Of a stretch of DNA of 64,000 nucleotides, positions 43,375 through 53,635 are shown one piece after another (the first letter of the stretch is position 1; the number at the start of each line of letters is the position of its first letter). Both the position numbers and the translations under genes were made by a program. Origin of the DNA: Desertibacillus haloalkaliphilus (GTDB lineage: Bacteria; Bacillota; Bacilli; Bacillales; KJ1-10-99); contig NZ_JAHPIV010000005.1 of the NCBI RefSeq assembly GCF_019039105.1, positions 186,001 through 250,000 on the forward strand, written 5' to 3'. The notes under the pieces are model-generated. The model saw only the letters and a program-made list of their open reading frames with translations. It was not told the DNA's origin and ran no database searches.

Positions 43375-43652
43375 CATAGTGTGATGGACCATAAGGGAGA
43401 ACTGAAGAGGAGAGGTATAGTCAATGATGAGCCTAGTGTTTTTAGTAAGTGAAGATCACCGGAAAGTGAGGACGAAATGCTAGATTACACAGACATGGAA
43501 TACCCATTTTTAACCAAAAAATTATGGAAGATCATATTTAACGTGCAAATATTAAAACAATTAGTGCAAAACTAAATCTTTTAGTATATAATATAGGAAA
43601 CATTAATGCTTCGACGCTTTTATGCATTAAAGAAAAAGGGGGGAGAAAGAAA

Positions 43653-44684
43653 GTGAAGAAGAAAATAGTTATGCCATTATTAGCAGCGACGTGTGCGATC
43701 GCACTAACTGCTTGTGGTGGAACGGAAGATGCAAATACAGAGGTTGAGGAAAATGACGTTGATCAATCAGAAGAAACATATACGTTAAAAGTCGGACATA
43801 TCGCACCGCCGGAAGAGGCGTATGCAATAGGCTTTGAGGCTTATGCAGAAGCTGTTGAAGAAGCTACAGATGGTCGAGTTGAATTTGAGATCTTTGATAA
43901 TGGTTCTCTTGGTGGTGAACGAGAATTAGCAGAAGGAGTTCAGCTAGGTAACTTAGACATGAGTTTGATCACAACTGGCGTGATGAGTAACTTTACACCG
44001 GAAGTCACAGCGCTAGAGTTTCCTTTTTTATTCCGAGATTTAGATCATGCATATAAAACATTAGATGGAGAGATCGGTCAAGAGATTCTAGATAAAATGT
44101 CTGATGCCGGCTTTAAGGGTATTTCTTTTTGGGAAAATGGACAACGACACTTGGCTAATAACAAACGTCCTATCCGCACACCTGAGGATGCAAAAGGGTT
44201 ACAGATGAGAACGATTGAAAGTGATATTCTATTAGATACGTATGAAAGTATTGGGACAAACCCAACACCAATGGCTTTCCCTGAAGTATATGGTGGCTTG
44301 CAACAAGGGGTTATTGATGGTACGGACCAATCCTATGGTGTCATTTGGAGTACAAACACGTATGAACAGCTTCCATACTTCTCAGAATCAGGGTTATACT
44401 ACGCTTCTGCAACACTTATCATCAATGATGAATTATATCAATCAATGCCAGAAGATATCCAATCCATTATTGTAGACCTCGGTAAGGAGTATGCCGAAGT
44501 GCAACGTGAAATCTCTCAGGAGTTAGAAGCAGAACAGCGTGAGAACTTACTAGAGAACGGTGTTGATATTGTTCCATATGAGGAATTCGATGTTGAAGGG
44601 TTCAGAGAATTAGTAGAACCTGTCTATGAGAAACACGCCGATGATTATGGTGATTTAGTTGAGAGGATTCTTGATGTAGAGTGA
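43653..44684 (+). CDS. TRAP transporter solute-binding protein DctP family, orphan
   Basis: This 343-aa lipoprotein has a lipobox (LTACGG) after a signal peptide and an acidic linker. It continues with the DctP fold: LKVGHIAPPEEAYAIGFEAY, FDNGSLGGERELAEGVQLGN, and LQMRTIESDILLDTYESIGT, the usual arginine-containing carboxylate-binding strand. DctP proteins bind organic acids and hand them to the DctQ-DctM membrane pair. Neither is next to it. A terminator follows, and the next gene is on the other strand, so the receptor is orphaned or serves a distant permease. Confidence 0.88.
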   Translation: MKKKIVMPLLAATCAIALTACGGTEDANTEVEENDVDQSEETYTLKVGHIAPPEEAYAIGFEAYAEAVEEATDGRVEFEIFDNGSLGGERELAEGVQLGNLDMSLITTGVMSNFTPEVTALEFPFLFRDLDHAYKTLDGEIGQEILDKMSDAGFKGISFWENGQRHLANNKRPIRTPEDAKGLQMRTIESDILLDTYESIGTNPTPMAFPEVYGGLQQGVIDGTDQSYGVIWSTNTYEQLPYFSESGLYYASATLIINDELYQSMPEDIQSIIVDLGKEYAEVQREISQELEAEQRENLLENGVDIVPYEEFDVEGFRELVEPVYEKHADDYGDLVERILDVE

Positions 44685-44691
44685 TGATGAA

Positions 44692-44725
44692 TGGGGGTGT
44701 CATAATGGCACCCTCACTCTTTTTT
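44692..44725 (+). terminator. Terminator after the DctP gene
   Basis: GGGTG and CACCC pair around TCATAATGG with extra pairing, followed by TCACTCTTTTTT. Confidence 0.75.
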
Positions 44726-44743
44726 ATTTTACTAACATACCCT

Positions 44744-46075
44744 TTATCTTATAATCATGATAAGACCTATACCTATAATAGCAAGAATTGATAAATGTAA
44801 TCCGTTTGCCCGGAGCCCAACTTGAACACCTGATACACCAACAATTCTACTTACCATAAGATTTAAACCTGAAAAAGGGCTTAGAGCAGTTGATATCGAC
44901 CAAGCTAACAATAATAGCATGGCAAGGGATAAAGTGCTTATTCCTAGTTCTTGAGCGTCAAGTTGCATCGCTAATGCAGCAATTACTGCTATTTGGTGTA
45001 ATCCTATATAAGTAAGGATTAATACTATGAACATAACCGCTAGGGCAAAGAGTAAAAATGATATATTTGCAGTAGATGTTAAAAAGTTACTTACTAAAAA
45101 AGCAAAGCTTGTTCCTTGTACGGCGTGTGCAAATAACCCGGCGCTAGTAAATAGCATAATCTCGTTACTCATCATCGGAATAGATTTGTCACAATAGGCC
45201 TTTACTTCCTGGATGAGCTTCTTCCAGTTATTTGTTAGTGCTCCCCATAAGACTGGTACTGTAACAGAGAGTAAACAAACAATAACAATCATTGACCATT
45301 GTGTAACATATTCAATCGTTAGTGAAATAGACAAAAGAAGTAAGATAAAGAGTGCTAAACGAATAAGTTGGTTCCGATATCCAATTTCCATGGGAGTTTT
45401 TCGATGTGATTGTTGGTTAAGAGGGTTTTTCCGTTCCCACATGGCGAACAAAAAGTTCCCAATTAATAAGGACAAAAATGATAATCCTATTCCGTACACT
45501 ATATAATTTCCTACAGGCATATTTAAGTAATAAAGAACGAGAGAAACAGAAGCAAAATACGGTGACCACATGATGGCAGTTGAAAATCCAATTAAATAAC
45601 TTTTAGCAGACATATAAGATGGAAGTTTAAGTTCAGAGAGAAAATCACTAATAATCCGAACGGACCCTAAGCTAAGTATTGGGCTTAAAATAAATAAAGA
45701 TGATGTAATACCTGCGAACAGCCTTCTTGGTCGGTGCAATAAATTCCGTAATAGTGCCTCGACAGCATCAAAGTATCCGCCAAGCTTTAACGGTAATGAG
45801 AGGAGTGGGGCTAAGGTGATCAGGCAAAGCAACGGAAGAATTAATACAATTCCTTGACTAACTCCCTCAATAGCAGAGCCTTTGTTAAACTCTAACATGA
45901 CCCCAGTTGTCATCATGATTAAACCAATGACGCGTGGGAATCCACTAGCATTCTTTGCACTTGCTATAAATGCTAATAAAGCTAGAAGGACAACTATATA
46001 ATGTAACCATAATAGATTAAGAAAGTATTGAACTAGAAACACAAAGCACATCAATAAAATGAGGTAACTACGCAT
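44744..46075 (-). CDS. Membrane transporter, uncharacterised (IT-superfamily-like)
   Basis: This 443-aa protein has about 11-12 TM helices. Repeated paired helices with small loops (SSLFILSPILSLGSVRII and LAWSISTALSPFSGLNLMVS, each with a Pro-rich re-entrant look) recall anion/dicarboxylate ion transporters of the DctM, ArsB and CitM kind. It lies downstream of garD on the same strand, separated by 140 nt with a terminator, so it may transport galactarate or glucarate. The substrate is inferred from neighbours only. Confidence 0.6.
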   Translation of the reverse strand: MRSYLILLMCFVFLVQYFLNLLWLHYIVVLLALLAFIASAKNASGFPRVIGLIMMTTGVMLEFNKGSAIEGVSQGIVLILPLLCLITLAPLLSLPLKLGGYFDAVEALLRNLLHRPRRLFAGITSSLFILSPILSLGSVRIISDFLSELKLPSYMSAKSYLIGFSTAIMWSPYFASVSLVLYYLNMPVGNYIVYGIGLSFLSLLIGNFLFAMWERKNPLNQQSHRKTPMEIGYRNQLIRLALFILLLLSISLTIEYVTQWSMIVIVCLLSVTVPVLWGALTNNWKKLIQEVKAYCDKSIPMMSNEIMLFTSAGLFAHAVQGTSFAFLVSNFLTSTANISFLLFALAVMFIVLILTYIGLHQIAVIAALAMQLDAQELGISTLSLAMLLLLAWSISTALSPFSGLNLMVSRIVGVSGVQVGLRANGLHLSILAIIGIGLIMIIR

Positions 46076-46182
46076 ATATTTCTTATCCCTTCAAAGTCTC
46101 AGGGGCTTTTAATCATTAGATTAGAACCCTCCTATTTAATGTCTGTTAAGTTTGGTGAAAGTTGAGAATGGAGGAAAAAGAG

Positions 46183-46207
46183 AAAGGCAAACCAAGTTGG
46201 ATGCCTT
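46183..46207 (-). terminator. Terminator of garD
   Basis: On the minus strand AAAGGCA and TGCCTTT pair (with CCA/TGG inside), followed by CTCTTTTT. It lies just after the garD stop. Confidence 0.8.
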
Positions 46208-46217
46208 TTGTTAGTGA

Positions 46218-47759
46218 TTATGTTATTGGTGCTGGATTAAAAAGACTTAAGTCATTGTGTAAATCCCAATATTCAGCCCATGTTTGTTTCCTCCCACTAG
46301 CAACGTCAAGAATAAAGTGGAAAAGTTCCCACCCGATCTCTTCAATTGAAGCTTCCCCAGTTGCGATTCGTCCAGCATTAATATCGATTAAATCTTTCCA
46401 TTGTTCCTGTAATGAATTTGTCGTTGAGACTTTAATGACTGGTGCCGGTGATAAGCCATAAGGTGTGCCTCGACCTGTTGTGAATACTTGTAGATGCATA
46501 CCCGATGCAAGTTGCAATGTACCACAGACAAAGTCACTGGCAGGGGTGGCAGCAAAAATCAATCCTTTCTTTGATACCTTTTCTCCGGGTGATAAAACTC
46601 CTGATATTGGACTACTCCCAGATTTAACGATTGATCCTAGAGATTTTTCAACAACATTAGCTAACCCCCCTTTTTTGTTACCGGGAGATGGGTTAGCACT
46701 TCGGTCAGCCTTTCCACGTTGTAAATACTCATCATACCATTTCATTTCATTGATAAGAGCTTGCCCCACCTCTTCACTAACAGCTCGTGGCGTTAATAAA
46801 TGAATAGCATCACGAACCTCAGTGACTTCCGAAAATAGAACTGTAGCACCTGCTTTTACTAATAGATCTGCTGCATAACCAACGGCTGGGTTGGCCGTTA
46901 CCCCAGAAAATGCATCACTTCCCCCACACTGTAAGCCAATAACTAAATCTGAGGCAGGGCAAGTTTCTCGTTGTCGTTCATTTAATTGTTTAAGTCTTAT
47001 GTCTGCCATATTCATAATAGATTCGATCATTTGGTGAAACCCTTGTTGGTCCTGTAAGGAAATAATATCATCATCGGTCGAGTCACTTGAAACTAACCGT
47101 TCAGGGGCGAGCTTTTCACAACCTAGCCCCACAACCATTACCTCTCCGCCAAAGTTAGGGTGGGATGCTAGGCTTTGGATGGTTCGAATCGGTATCTCTG
47201 CTTCAGGGGCGTTGATCGCAACGCCACAACCATAATTATGGTTCAATGCAACGACATCATGCACATTTGGGTACTTAGGCAAGATCTCTTTTTTTACTTT
47301 ATTTACTGCATAATCAAGGACACCAACAACACATTGGACACTAGTAGTGATCCCTAAAATATTTTTGATGCCTACACTTCCATCCGAATTTCGGTAACCT
47401 TCAAACGTATAGCCCTCAAGGGGAGATGACTCTTTCATATCTCCATTGTTTGCAAGTGGTAACTCATCTAATTCGGGAGGAGTAGGTAGATTGATTGAAG
47501 ATTCTTTGACCCAGCTACCCTTTTTAAGGGAGGTGGCTGCATAGCCAATGACTTCTCCATAACGAGTAATTGCTTGACCTTCGGATATATCATCTAAAGT
47601 AACTTTATGCCCTTGTGGTACAAATTCCTCTAATGTTAGACCGCAAGAAAATGTGGTGCCCTCACGTAATCCTACCGAATTCACAATAATGGCAACGTTA
47701 TCATTTTCGTTTACTTTAATATAAAGTGGTATCTCTTCATGAGTGGGGTTCAACGACAT
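46218..47759 (-). CDS. garD: Galactarate dehydratase (UxaA/GarD family)
   Basis: This 513-aa protein has an N-terminal SAF domain (residues about 10-90) followed by a GarD/UxaA catalytic part: [50 protein letters not shown] and [20 protein letters not shown]. GarD dehydrates galactarate to 5-dehydro-4-deoxyglucarate, which KdgD then uses. ATG 47759 follows AAGGGAG by 8 nt. Its promoter (47837-47865 on the minus strand) carries two TTGTnnnACAA operators and mirrors the gudD promoter. Confidence 0.9.
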   Translation of the reverse strand: MSLNPTHEEIPLYIKVNENDNVAIIVNSVGLREGTTFSCGLTLEEFVPQGHKVTLDDISEGQAITRYGEVIGYAATSLKKGSWVKESSINLPTPPELDELPLANNGDMKESSPLEGYTFEGYRNSDGSVGIKNILGITTSVQCVVGVLDYAVNKVKKEILPKYPNVHDVVALNHNYGCGVAINAPEAEIPIRTIQSLASHPNFGGEVMVVGLGCEKLAPERLVSSDSTDDDIISLQDQQGFHQMIESIMNMADIRLKQLNERQRETCPASDLVIGLQCGGSDAFSGVTANPAVGYAADLLVKAGATVLFSEVTEVRDAIHLLTPRAVSEEVGQALINEMKWYDEYLQRGKADRSANPSPGNKKGGLANVVEKSLGSIVKSGSSPISGVLSPGEKVSKKGLIFAATPASDFVCGTLQLASGMHLQVFTTGRGTPYGLSPAPVIKVSTTNSLQEQWKDLIDINAGRIATGEASIEEIGWELFHFILDVASGRKQTWAEYWDLHNDLSLFNPAPIT

Positions 47760-47807
47760 ATATCTATCTCCCTTCAATTAGGTCATGGATCAAACTCACT
47801 TGTTTAA

Positions 47808-47818
47808 TTGTATGACAA
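47808..47818. promoter_or_regulatory. Aldarate operator 1 (TTGTATGACAA)
   Basis: An inverted repeat of the TTGT-N3-ACAA form, 30 bp from operator 2 and downstream of the garD -10. It fits a FadR-family GntR dimer site. Confidence 0.65.
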
Positions 47819-47836
47819 TAAAACATTTTCGGGATA

Positions 47837-47865
47837 ATTGTAAGACAATAATAAATATCTGTCAA
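47837..47865 (-). promoter_or_regulatory. garD promoter
   Basis: On the minus strand TTGACA (47860-47865), a 17-bp spacer and TACAAT (47837-47842). The -10 overlaps operator 2, so regulator binding should block RNA polymerase. Confidence 0.8.
47838..47848. promoter_or_regulatory. Aldarate operator 2 (TTGTAAGACAA), over the garD -10
   Basis: The minus strand reads TTGTCTTACAA, identical to the gudD and gntR operators. It overlaps the garD -10 hexamer. Confidence 0.8.
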
Positions 47866-47992
47866 TTCTAAACAGTGGGAAAAGTTGTGGTAACCCCAGA
47901 GTAACAAGGAATTATTTGTAACTCGTTAGAGTCATGGTTAGTAATGGTTACTTTCGAAAATTGAAATAAAACTACATTTTTTATTTTTTGAA

Positions 47993-48021
47993 TTGACACC
48001 AAATTTTATTTGTCTTACAAT
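47993..48021 (+). promoter_or_regulatory. gudD promoter
   Basis: TTGACA at 47993-47998, a 17-bp spacer and TACAAT at 48016-48021. The -10 overlaps operator 3. Confidence 0.82.
48010..48020. promoter_or_regulatory. Aldarate operator 3 (TTGTCTTACAA), over the gudD -10
   Basis: Identical to operators 4 and 5. The T/ACAAT part is shared with the -10 element. Confidence 0.8.
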
Positions 48022-48037
48022 TTACACAACAAGTTAA

Positions 48038-48048
48038 TTGTCTTACAA
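48038..48048. promoter_or_regulatory. Aldarate operator 4 (TTGTCTTACAA)
   Basis: Centred 28 bp after operator 3, downstream of the gudD transcription start. This pair mirrors operators 1 and 2 at garD. Confidence 0.75.
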
Positions 48049-48208
48049 ATAAACAAAATTACTAAATGAAAAGTGAGGGAGGCAAAAAATACTACTTAAT
48101 TATGGCAAATGACTCCAGTTTAAAGGGGCTACCGTCTAAGCGGTACTAAACCTGTTAAATTGAAAGCGGAATCATAGAAAAAAATTGAATGATAAGGTGT
48201 GTGATGTT

Positions 48209-49579
48209 ATGGCTCATCAATTAGCGAATCAGGCAATGTCTCAAGGTGGTGCAACTAGTACACCAACCATTACTGAGATGCAAGTCATCCCTGTAGCGGG
48301 GCATGATAGTATGTTGCTTAATCTGAGTGGGGCACATGGTCCTTTTTTTACAAGGAATGTCGTTATTCTAAAAGATAATGCAGGAAACACGGGTGTTGGT
48401 GAAGTTCCTGGTGGAGAAAAAATACGTCAAACGCTAGAAGACGCAAAGGTTTTAGTCGTTGGCCATTCAATTGGAACGTATAATAATATCCTGAATTCGG
48501 TAAGGAAACAATTTGCGGATAGAGATGCAGCTGGAAGAGGGAACCAAACATTTGATTTAAGAACAACTATTCATGCTGTTACGGCTCTCGAAGCTGCATT
48601 ACTAGATTTATTAGGTAAACATCTTAATGTACCTGTTGCTGCCTTGCTTGGAGAGGGGCAACAACGAGACCGTGTCGAAATGTTAGGGTATTTATTTTAT
48701 ATTGGCGATCGGGTAAAAACAGATTTACCATATTTAAGTGATATGGACGCTGATAATGAATGGTTTCGGTTACGACATGAAGAAGCATTGACTCCTGAAG
48801 CAATTGTTCGCCTTGCTGAAGCAGCACATGAAAGATACGGGTTTAATGACTTCAAGCTAAAAGGAGGAGTACTTTCTGGTTCAGAAGAAATTGAGGCTGT
48901 TACCGCCCTTGCTGAACGTTTTCCAGAAGCTAGAATTACATTGGATCCGAACGGTGCATGGTCATTGAAAGAGGCAATCAGTCTTTGTCGTAATCAATAT
49001 CACATTTTAGCGTATGCAGAAGATCCTTGTGGTGCTGAAGGAGGATATTCAGCCCGAGAAGTTATGGCTGAATTTAAACGAGCAACCGGATTACCTACAG
49101 CGACGAATATGATCGCAACTGATTGGCGAGAAATGGGACACTCGATCCAATTAAATTCTGTTGATATCCCGCTAGCCGATCCTCATTTCTGGACAATGCA
49201 AGGTTCTGTACGTGTTGCACAAATGTGTAATGAGTGGGGATTAACATGGGGGTCTCATTCAAATAACCATTTTGATATCTCATTAGCTATGTTCACACAT
49301 GTCGCAGCAGCAGCACCAGGGGATATCACAGCCATTGATACTCATTGGATTTGGCAAGATGGTCAACGCCTTACTAAAGATCCATTTAGAATTGTAAATG
49401 GTGAAGTAGAAGTGCCGGCAAAACCAGGTTTAGGTGTTGAAGTCGACATGGATCAGATCGAAAAAGCTCATAAGCTCTATACGGACAATGGCCTTGGTGT
49501 GAGAGATGATTCGATTGCCATGCAATATTTAATGCCTGGTTGGAAGTTTGATAATAAGCGACCTTGTTTAGTTCGTTAA
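48209..49579 (+). CDS. gudD: Glucarate dehydratase
   Basis: This 456-aa enolase-superfamily enzyme dehydrates D-glucarate (and idarate) to 5-dehydro-4-deoxyglucarate. The active-site groups are visible: FKLKGG (base lysines), LDPNGAW and AEDPCGAE (metal ligands), and [13 protein letters not shown] (catalytic His). ATG 48209 is preferred because GGTG lies upstream and it matches family starts; the frame opens at TTG 48185. It is the first plus-strand gene of the aldarate block, behind an operator-controlled promoter. Confidence 0.94.
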   Translation: MAHQLANQAMSQGGATSTPTITEMQVIPVAGHDSMLLNLSGAHGPFFTRNVVILKDNAGNTGVGEVPGGEKIRQTLEDAKVLVVGHSIGTYNNILNSVRKQFADRDAAGRGNQTFDLRTTIHAVTALEAALLDLLGKHLNVPVAALLGEGQQRDRVEMLGYLFYIGDRVKTDLPYLSDMDADNEWFRLRHEEALTPEAIVRLAEAAHERYGFNDFKLKGGVLSGSEEIEAVTALAERFPEARITLDPNGAWSLKEAISLCRNQYHILAYAEDPCGAEGGYSAREVMAEFKRATGLPTATNMIATDWREMGHSIQLNSVDIPLADPHFWTMQGSVRVAQMCNEWGLTWGSHSNNHFDISLAMFTHVAAAAPGDITAIDTHWIWQDGQRLTKDPFRIVNGEVEVPAKPGLGVEVDMDQIEKAHKLYTDNGLGVRDDSIAMQYLMPGWKFDNKRPCLVR

Positions 49580-49738
49580 TTGAAACTGTTGGATAAATTA
49601 AAGGTAAAAGAAGGCTTTTGGTTAAGGGATAAGGTGCAAATGAACCAAGTTTCATTAACGTTTATTTTCAGTTTTGTTGACAAATCCTGAGGGCGCATCC
49701 AGGAAATCAGATAATTTTTAACATTAAAATTCGTATTA

Positions 49739-49767
49739 TTGACTAATAATTTTATTTGTCTTACAAT
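49739..49767 (+). promoter_or_regulatory. Promoter of the GntR regulator gene
   Basis: TTGACT at 49739-49744, a 17-bp spacer and TACAAT at 49762-49767. It has the same design as the garD and gudD promoters. Confidence 0.8.
49756..49766. promoter_or_regulatory. Aldarate operator 5 (TTGTCTTACAA), over the regulator -10
   Basis: A single copy overlapping the -10 element of the regulator's own promoter, suggesting autoregulation. Confidence 0.8.
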
Positions 49768-49811
49768 TAACCCAAATAATACGAAGTACAAATTTAGGAT
49801 GTGTGGGCCAA

Positions 49812-50516
49812 ATGGGAGAAAACAAAAATAAACTTGAAATGAAATCCTTAGATCGTAAGACGTTATCAAAGCAAGTAATAGATCAAATCATCGACTTGTT
49901 GTTAAGTGGGCAACTAAAACCAGGTGACAAATTACCTCCAGAAATGGAGTTGTTAGAAATACTTGGTGTAAGTCGACCGGTGCTACGTGAAGCGTTGAGT
50001 TCATTAGAAACTCTCGGGATCATTCAACGACGTACACGTGAAGGTACTTTTTTCACAAACAGTATTGGTAGTAAACCATACTCGATTATGTTAGCGCTAT
50101 CGGCTGGTAATTTACCAGCAATTATGGAAACACGGATGTCTCTTGAGTTAGGACTTGTTTCAATTGCTGCTGAAAAAATTACTGACGAAGATTTAGCACG
50201 TCTCAAAGAGACAATTGATTATATGGCTAACAATGTCGAATACACAGAGCAAGACCGTGACTTTCATCGAATTATTGCTTATAGTGCGAGTAATCCAGTC
50301 ATGGCTGGGATCATTGATCCACTTTTAGATGCATTCGATAGTACTGTAGATCAGATTTCTAAGCGGGACCGTAACCAAGAAGAAACATTAGCACAACACA
50401 TCGAAATTTATAAGGCATTAGAAAAGCGTGATCCAATTGAGTCTTTTCAAAAGATGTATCAACATTTAGATTACGTAAGAAACAAAGTGTTAAAAGGAAT
50501 AAAAGTCAATTCCTAA
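49812..50516 (+). CDS. GntR-family regulator, FadR subfamily (aldarate regulator)
   Basis: This 234-aa regulator has an N-terminal winged helix (QVIDQIIDLLLSGQLKPGDKL, GVSRPVLREALSSLETLGII) and a C-terminal FCD ligand domain (MSLELGLVSIAAEKITDEDL, DRDFHRIIAYSASN with Asp-His metal ligands). It corresponds to B. subtilis YcbG, which sits in the same gudD/garD locus. It very likely binds the TTGTCTTACAA sites in this locus, and glucarate, galactarate or an intermediate should release it. The start is ATG 49812; GTG 49803 is also possible. Confidence 0.9.
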   Translation: MGENKNKLEMKSLDRKTLSKQVIDQIIDLLLSGQLKPGDKLPPEMELLEILGVSRPVLREALSSLETLGIIQRRTREGTFFTNSIGSKPYSIMLALSAGNLPAIMETRMSLELGLVSIAAEKITDEDLARLKETIDYMANNVEYTEQDRDFHRIIAYSASNPVMAGIIDPLLDAFDSTVDQISKRDRNQEETLAQHIEIYKALEKRDPIESFQKMYQHLDYVRNKVLKGIKVNS

Positions 50517-50565
50517 ATAGTCGTTTTCGGTTATAACTTTATTAAAGAAAGGATGTCCGTTAAAT

Positions 50566-51495
50566 ATGACAATCGAAAGAAAAGCTCCAACAGGAATTTT
50601 AGGTTTTCCAGTTGCTCCATTTACTAATGAAGGAAACATAGATGAAAAAGTATTAGAAAAAAATATTAATTTTTTGGTTGAAGAAGGGTTAACTTCCATT
50701 TTTGTTGCATGTGGTGCGGGTGAATTTCAATCCATCAACCAAAAAGAATATCAAAAAATGGTTGAAATCGCTGTATCAACTGTTAATGGAAAGGTACCTG
50801 TGTATACGGGGGTGGGTGGAAACCTTTCGCAAGCATTAGAGCAAACGGAACTATCAGCAAAACTTGGGGCAGACGGATATTTGGTTCTTCCTCCGTATCT
50901 TATTGAAGGTGAACAGGAAGGCATCTTTAATTACTTAAAAACAGTTGTAAATAGCACGGATTTAAATGCCATTTTATACCAACGCGATAATTGCATTGCT
51001 TCTTTGGAAACGGTAACAAAGTTAGCGGAATATCCACAGGTTGTTGGTGTGAAAGATGGCGCTGGTAATATGGAGTTAAATATGGAACTCATCCAAAACC
51101 TAGGTGATCGTTTGGAATGGGTCAACGGAATGCCGCTTGCAGAAGTGACAATGCCTGCTTTTTATCATATAGGATTTAACTCATACTCTTCTGCAATTTC
51201 GAATTACATTCCGCATGTTTCAAGGTTGTTCTTTAACGCGTTACAAAATGGTGATCAGCAACTTCTTAATGACTTATATCAAGATGTTATTTTCCCGATT
51301 AATAACATCCGTAAACAGCGAAAAGGCTATGCGGTCTCATTAATCAAGGCCGGAATGGACATTGTCGGTTTACCGGTTACAGATGTTGTTAGACCACCAG
51401 TTGTTCCTGTTGAGAAAGAACATTATCAACAATTAGAGAAAATCTTAAAAGGTGTTATGGATAAATACCCAAATGATAAGAAAGTAACCCTTTAA
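50566..51495 (+). CDS. kdgD: 5-dehydro-4-deoxyglucarate dehydratase (decarboxylating)
   Basis: This 309-aa DapA/NAL-superfamily enzyme removes water and CO2 from 5-dehydro-4-deoxyglucarate to give 2,5-dioxovalerate. The Schiff-base lysine is in VVGVKDGAGNM and the tyrosine in ILYQRDN. Both dehydratases, GudD and GarD, feed this step. GAAAGG precedes the ATG, 49 nt after the regulator gene. Confidence 0.93.
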   Translation: MTIERKAPTGILGFPVAPFTNEGNIDEKVLEKNINFLVEEGLTSIFVACGAGEFQSINQKEYQKMVEIAVSTVNGKVPVYTGVGGNLSQALEQTELSAKLGADGYLVLPPYLIEGEQEGIFNYLKTVVNSTDLNAILYQRDNCIASLETVTKLAEYPQVVGVKDGAGNMELNMELIQNLGDRLEWVNGMPLAEVTMPAFYHIGFNSYSSAISNYIPHVSRLFFNALQNGDQQLLNDLYQDVIFPINNIRKQRKGYAVSLIKAGMDIVGLPVTDVVRPPVVPVEKEHYQQLEKILKGVMDKYPNDKKVTL

Positions 51496-51530
51496 TGTAA
51501 CGTTATATTTTAATATAAGGAGAGGATAAG

Positions 51531-52994
51531 ATGAGTCTACAAACGAAGAAGGAAACATTTTTAAACTTTGTAAATGGTGAATGGGTAGCTTCTTCTACAG
51601 GTGAAGTTGAAGAGAGTATCAACCCTGCTAATAAGGATGAGATCGTAGGATATATTCAAAAATCTAGTTTAAAAGACTTAGAGAAAGCTATAACAGCAGC
51701 AAAACAAGCTAAAAACCCGTGGCGTAAACTTTCCGGTGCAGAGAGAGGGAACTATCTTTATAAGGCCGCTGATATTCTAGAAGAGAATATTGAGGACATT
51801 GCAACGACAATGACGAAAGAAATGGGGAAAACGTTCCCAGAGGCTAAGGGTGAAACAGCTCGCGGTGTAGCGATATTACGATATTATGCTGGAGAAGGAA
51901 TGAGAAAAGTAGGGGATGTCATTCCTTCAACTGACAGTGAAGCTCTAATGTTTACAACCCGATCTCCATTAGGAGTTGTTGGCGTGATTACTCCTTGGAA
52001 TTTCCCGGTTGCTATTCCTGTTTGGAAAATGGCGCCTGCATTAATTTACGGAAATACAGTTGTAATAAAGCCGGCTTCAGAAGCTGCAGTAACTGCAGCG
52101 AAAGTCATCAAATGTTTTGAAGAAGCAGGTTTACCAAATGGTGTAATTAATATGGTAACAGGATCGGGATCGGTAATTGGTCAAGGGATTGTAGATAACA
52201 CTGATATTGACGGGATTACGTTTACTGGCTCTGATATGGTTGGAAAACAAGTAGGTCAAGGAGCGTTAGCTCGAGGGGCTAAGTACCAATTAGAGATGGG
52301 TGGTAAAAACCCAGTTATTGTTGCTGAAGATGCCGATCTAGATTTAGCAGTTGAGGCAACGATTAGCGGAGGATTACGTTCAACTGGACAAAAGTGTACT
52401 GCTACAAGTCGTGTCATTGTTCATGCTGATGTTTATGAAGAGTTTAGAAATAAACTTGTCGCAAAAGTCAAAGAGATAAAAATCGGTAATGGATTGCAAG
52501 ATGGTACATGGATGGGACCTTGTGCAAGTGAAAACCAGCTGAATACAGTATTATCATACATTTCAAAAGGAAAAGAAGAGGGAGCCGATTTAATCTGCGG
52601 AGGTAATCGTTACCAAGATTCTGATAACCCAAATGGTTTCTTTGTTGAACCGACAGTGTTTGATAATGTGAAAAATAATATGGCTATTGCTCAAGAAGAG
52701 ATCTTCGGCCCCGTATTAGCCTTAATAAAAGTTGATAATATTGAAGAAGCATTAGAAGTAGCTAATGATGTGAAGTTTGGATTAAGTGCTTCTATCTTTA
52801 CGACAAATATCAGTAAAATGCTTTCATTTATTGAAGATATGGAAGCAGGCTTAGTAAGAATCAACGCAGAAAGTGCAGGAGTTGAACTACAAGCTCCGTT
52901 TGGCGGGATGAAGCAATCAAGCTCACATTCTCGTGAGCAAGGTCAAGCAGCGATCGAGTTCTTTACATCAATCAAAACTGTTTTTGTAAAGTAA
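51531..52994 (+). CDS. 2,5-dioxovalerate (alpha-ketoglutarate semialdehyde) dehydrogenase
   Basis: This 487-aa aldehyde dehydrogenase has [36 protein letters not shown] and the catalytic cysteine in [14 protein letters not shown]. Next to kdgD it should oxidise 2,5-dioxovalerate to 2-oxoglutarate, completing the aldarate route into the TCA cycle; B. subtilis YcbD/GucD is the equivalent. AAGGAGAGG precedes the ATG. Confidence 0.92.
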   Translation: MSLQTKKETFLNFVNGEWVASSTGEVEESINPANKDEIVGYIQKSSLKDLEKAITAAKQAKNPWRKLSGAERGNYLYKAADILEENIEDIATTMTKEMGKTFPEAKGETARGVAILRYYAGEGMRKVGDVIPSTDSEALMFTTRSPLGVVGVITPWNFPVAIPVWKMAPALIYGNTVVIKPASEAAVTAAKVIKCFEEAGLPNGVINMVTGSGSVIGQGIVDNTDIDGITFTGSDMVGKQVGQGALARGAKYQLEMGGKNPVIVAEDADLDLAVEATISGGLRSTGQKCTATSRVIVHADVYEEFRNKLVAKVKEIKIGNGLQDGTWMGPCASENQLNTVLSYISKGKEEGADLICGGNRYQDSDNPNGFFVEPTVFDNVKNNMAIAQEEIFGPVLALIKVDNIEEALEVANDVKFGLSASIFTTNISKMLSFIEDMEAGLVRINAESAGVELQAPFGGMKQSSSHSREQGQAAIEFFTSIKTVFVK

Positions 52995-53118
52995 GTGTAA
53001 CTGTGGTTTGTGGAGGGCTCTCTCTAGGGTCTTCCACTCCATTCACCCAATTAGTAAGCGGTTACAATCTATTGAAAGAAGAGCGCACTTACAACCTTTA
53101 AATTAAAGGAGGGATAAT

Positions 53119-53622
53119 GTGGCCGAAAAATATGGTGATATCTATTCTAGTATATTTATGATGTTATTTGCTCTATTGATGTATATAAGCACCTTTAACA
53201 TGCAAAGTATGGCAGAAGTAAGTGTAGGTCCAGAAACCGTCCCTCAGATTGTAGCGATTGGTATTTTCATCTTTAGTGTAATTTTGCTACTACAAGGTAT
53301 TAAGAAAGTAAAAAGTTACAGTCCACCAGTAGAACCCGAAGGTACAAAGGATGAAACTGAGAATGATTATAGTGGAAAGAAAAGCCTCGTATCGGTGTTA
53401 ATAACGCTCTTATTGGTTATTTGCTATGTGTTGGTCATGCCGATTTTAGGATTTATTATCTCGTCTACTCTATATCTAATCGTGCAATTTTGTTTTCTTG
53501 CAAAACGAGAGAACTGGAATATTCCGCTATATGCACTAATAGCAGTCGTTGTTTCAGTTTCAGTATACTTCTTTTTTAGAAATTTATTCTACTTAATGTT
53601 GCCACAAGGCATCTTAGGGTAA
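53119..53622 (+). CDS. tctB: Tripartite tricarboxylate transporter small membrane protein TctB
   Basis: This 167-aa protein has four TM helices, as TctB proteins do, starting at GTG after AAAGGAGG. It forms the TTT-type importer with TctA and TctC. In this locus it replaces the GudP MFS carrier of B. subtilis and probably brings in glucarate or galactarate. Confidence 0.85.
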   Translation: MAEKYGDIYSSIFMMLFALLMYISTFNMQSMAEVSVGPETVPQIVAIGIFIFSVILLLQGIKKVKSYSPPVEPEGTKDETENDYSGKKSLVSVLITLLLVICYVLVMPILGFIISSTLYLIVQFCFLAKRENWNIPLYALIAVVVSVSVYFFFRNLFYLMLPQGILG

Positions 53623-53635
53623 AGGAGGTGGCATC

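Noticed and set aside
46465-46803. 112-codon plus-strand frame
   Set aside because: Shadow of garD on the opposite strand; no independent signals.
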